From Streptomyces aidingensis (GTDB lineage: Bacteria > Actinomycetota > Actinomycetes > Streptomycetales > Streptomycetaceae): a stretch of 64,000 bases of DNA. The DNA is taken from contig NZ_FOLM01000017.1 in the NCBI RefSeq assembly GCF_900112355.1, positions 1 through 64,000 on the forward strand, written 5' to 3'. The translations under genes and the position numbers were made by a program. A model generated the notes under the pieces. It ran no database searches and had not been told where the DNA came from. It saw only the letters and a program-made list of their open reading frames with translations. How positions within the stretch are numbered: the stretch's first letter is position 1; each line of letters starts with the position of its first letter. Of the stretch, positions 63,749 to 64,000 are shown in pieces.

Positions 63749-64000
63749 ATGATCGAGGCAATCGGCCTGACCAAGAGCTACGGCTCGAAGACGGCCGTGT
63801 ACAACTTGCACTTCCGGGTGCAGCCGGGGAAGGTGACCGGCTTCCTGGGCCCGAACGGCGCCGGGAAGTCCACCACCATGCGGATGATCCTGGGGCTGGA
63901 CCAGCCGTCCGCGGGCAGCGTCACCGTCAACGGCCACCCGTACCGGAGCCTCCCCAACGCACCGCGCCTGGTGGGCGCGCTGCTGGACGCCGGCGCCCGG
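63749..64000 (+). CDS. ABC transporter ATPase, N-terminal part (cut by window end)
   Basis: The first 84 codons are visible: MIEAIGLTKSYGSKTAV, then Walker A GFLGPNGAGKSTTMRMILGLDQPSAGSV. This is the drug/multidrug exporter-type ATPase (CcmA/NatA-like). CAGGGG lies upstream of the ATG. The signature and Walker B motifs are outside the window, so subfamily and partner permease are unknown. Confidence 0.9.
   Translation, partial: MIEAIGLTKSYGSKTAVYNLHFRVQPGKVTGFLGPNGAGKSTTMRMILGLDQPSAGSVTVNGHPYRSLPNAPRLVGALLDAGAR

Overview
The window is high-GC actinobacterial chromosome, most likely from Streptomyces or a close relative. Three things point there: the polarised-growth cytoskeleton pair scy/filP, the GlgE alpha-glucan genes, and the cslA/glxA tip-glycan genes, together with strong third-position G/C bias and several leaderless genes (a TANNNT box 7 nt before the start codon). 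The identification comes from reading protein motifs by eye; no database search was run.

Layout. (1) 1-0.9 kb: the 3' end of an IS110-family transposase gene with its probable right terminus, then two small overlapping ORFs. (2) 0.9-20.5 kb: a HEAT-repeat protein, glucan phosphorylase GlgP, a five-gene peptide-type ABC importer (all minus strand), then the plus-strand glgE-treS-mak-glgB cluster. GlgE, TreS and Mak interconvert maltose-1-phosphate, trehalose, maltose and alpha-1,4-glucan; GlgB branches the polymer and GlgP degrades it. The importer lies between glgP and glgE. (3) 20.7-27.8 kb: a Nudix hydrolase, an ATGA-coupled pair of unknown genes (membrane-anchored alpha/alpha-toroid protein plus cupin-like protein), an amidohydrolase, an ECF41-type sigma factor divergent from an NmrA-like oxidoreductase, and a threonine dehydratase-like PLP enzyme. 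(4) 28-34.3 kb: central carbon metabolism: pfkA, pta, ackA and pyk. A 19-codon micro-ORF joins the pta stop to the ackA start. (5) 34.4-41.4 kb: a DUF6230/DUF6114/EP-repeat surface-protein cluster, a thioredoxin-TPR protein, a TetR regulator with a clear palindromic operator, and isobutyryl-CoA mutase large subunit icmA behind two abutting 20-bp palindromes.

(6) 41.4-51.8 kb: two MarR/DUF3817 modules flank an ECF sigma factor with a GTGA-coupled membrane protein, a FemX-like transferase, and a cellulose-synthase-like cassette (GH6 hydrolase, GlxA copper radical oxidase, CslA synthase). (7) 51.7-55.3 kb: an OmpR-type two-component system whose sensor has an extracytoplasmic Asp/Gly-rich insert. 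It is divergent from an exported PepSY-like protein with an Asp-rich tail, across a compact palindrome plus direct-repeat site; a Ser-rich lipoprotein gene follows. I consider this the best candidate for an undescribed system (acidic, possibly cation-linked signalling). (8) 55.4-58.3 kb: meaB, acetyl-CoA acetyltransferase and methylmalonyl-CoA epimerase, serving propionate/methylmalonyl-CoA metabolism alongside icmA. (9) 58.5-64 kb: scy, filP, a small DUF6191-type membrane protein, and an ABC ATPase cut by the window end.

No rRNA, tRNA or CRISPR array was seen. Terminator-like GC-rich hairpins sit at most operon ends.
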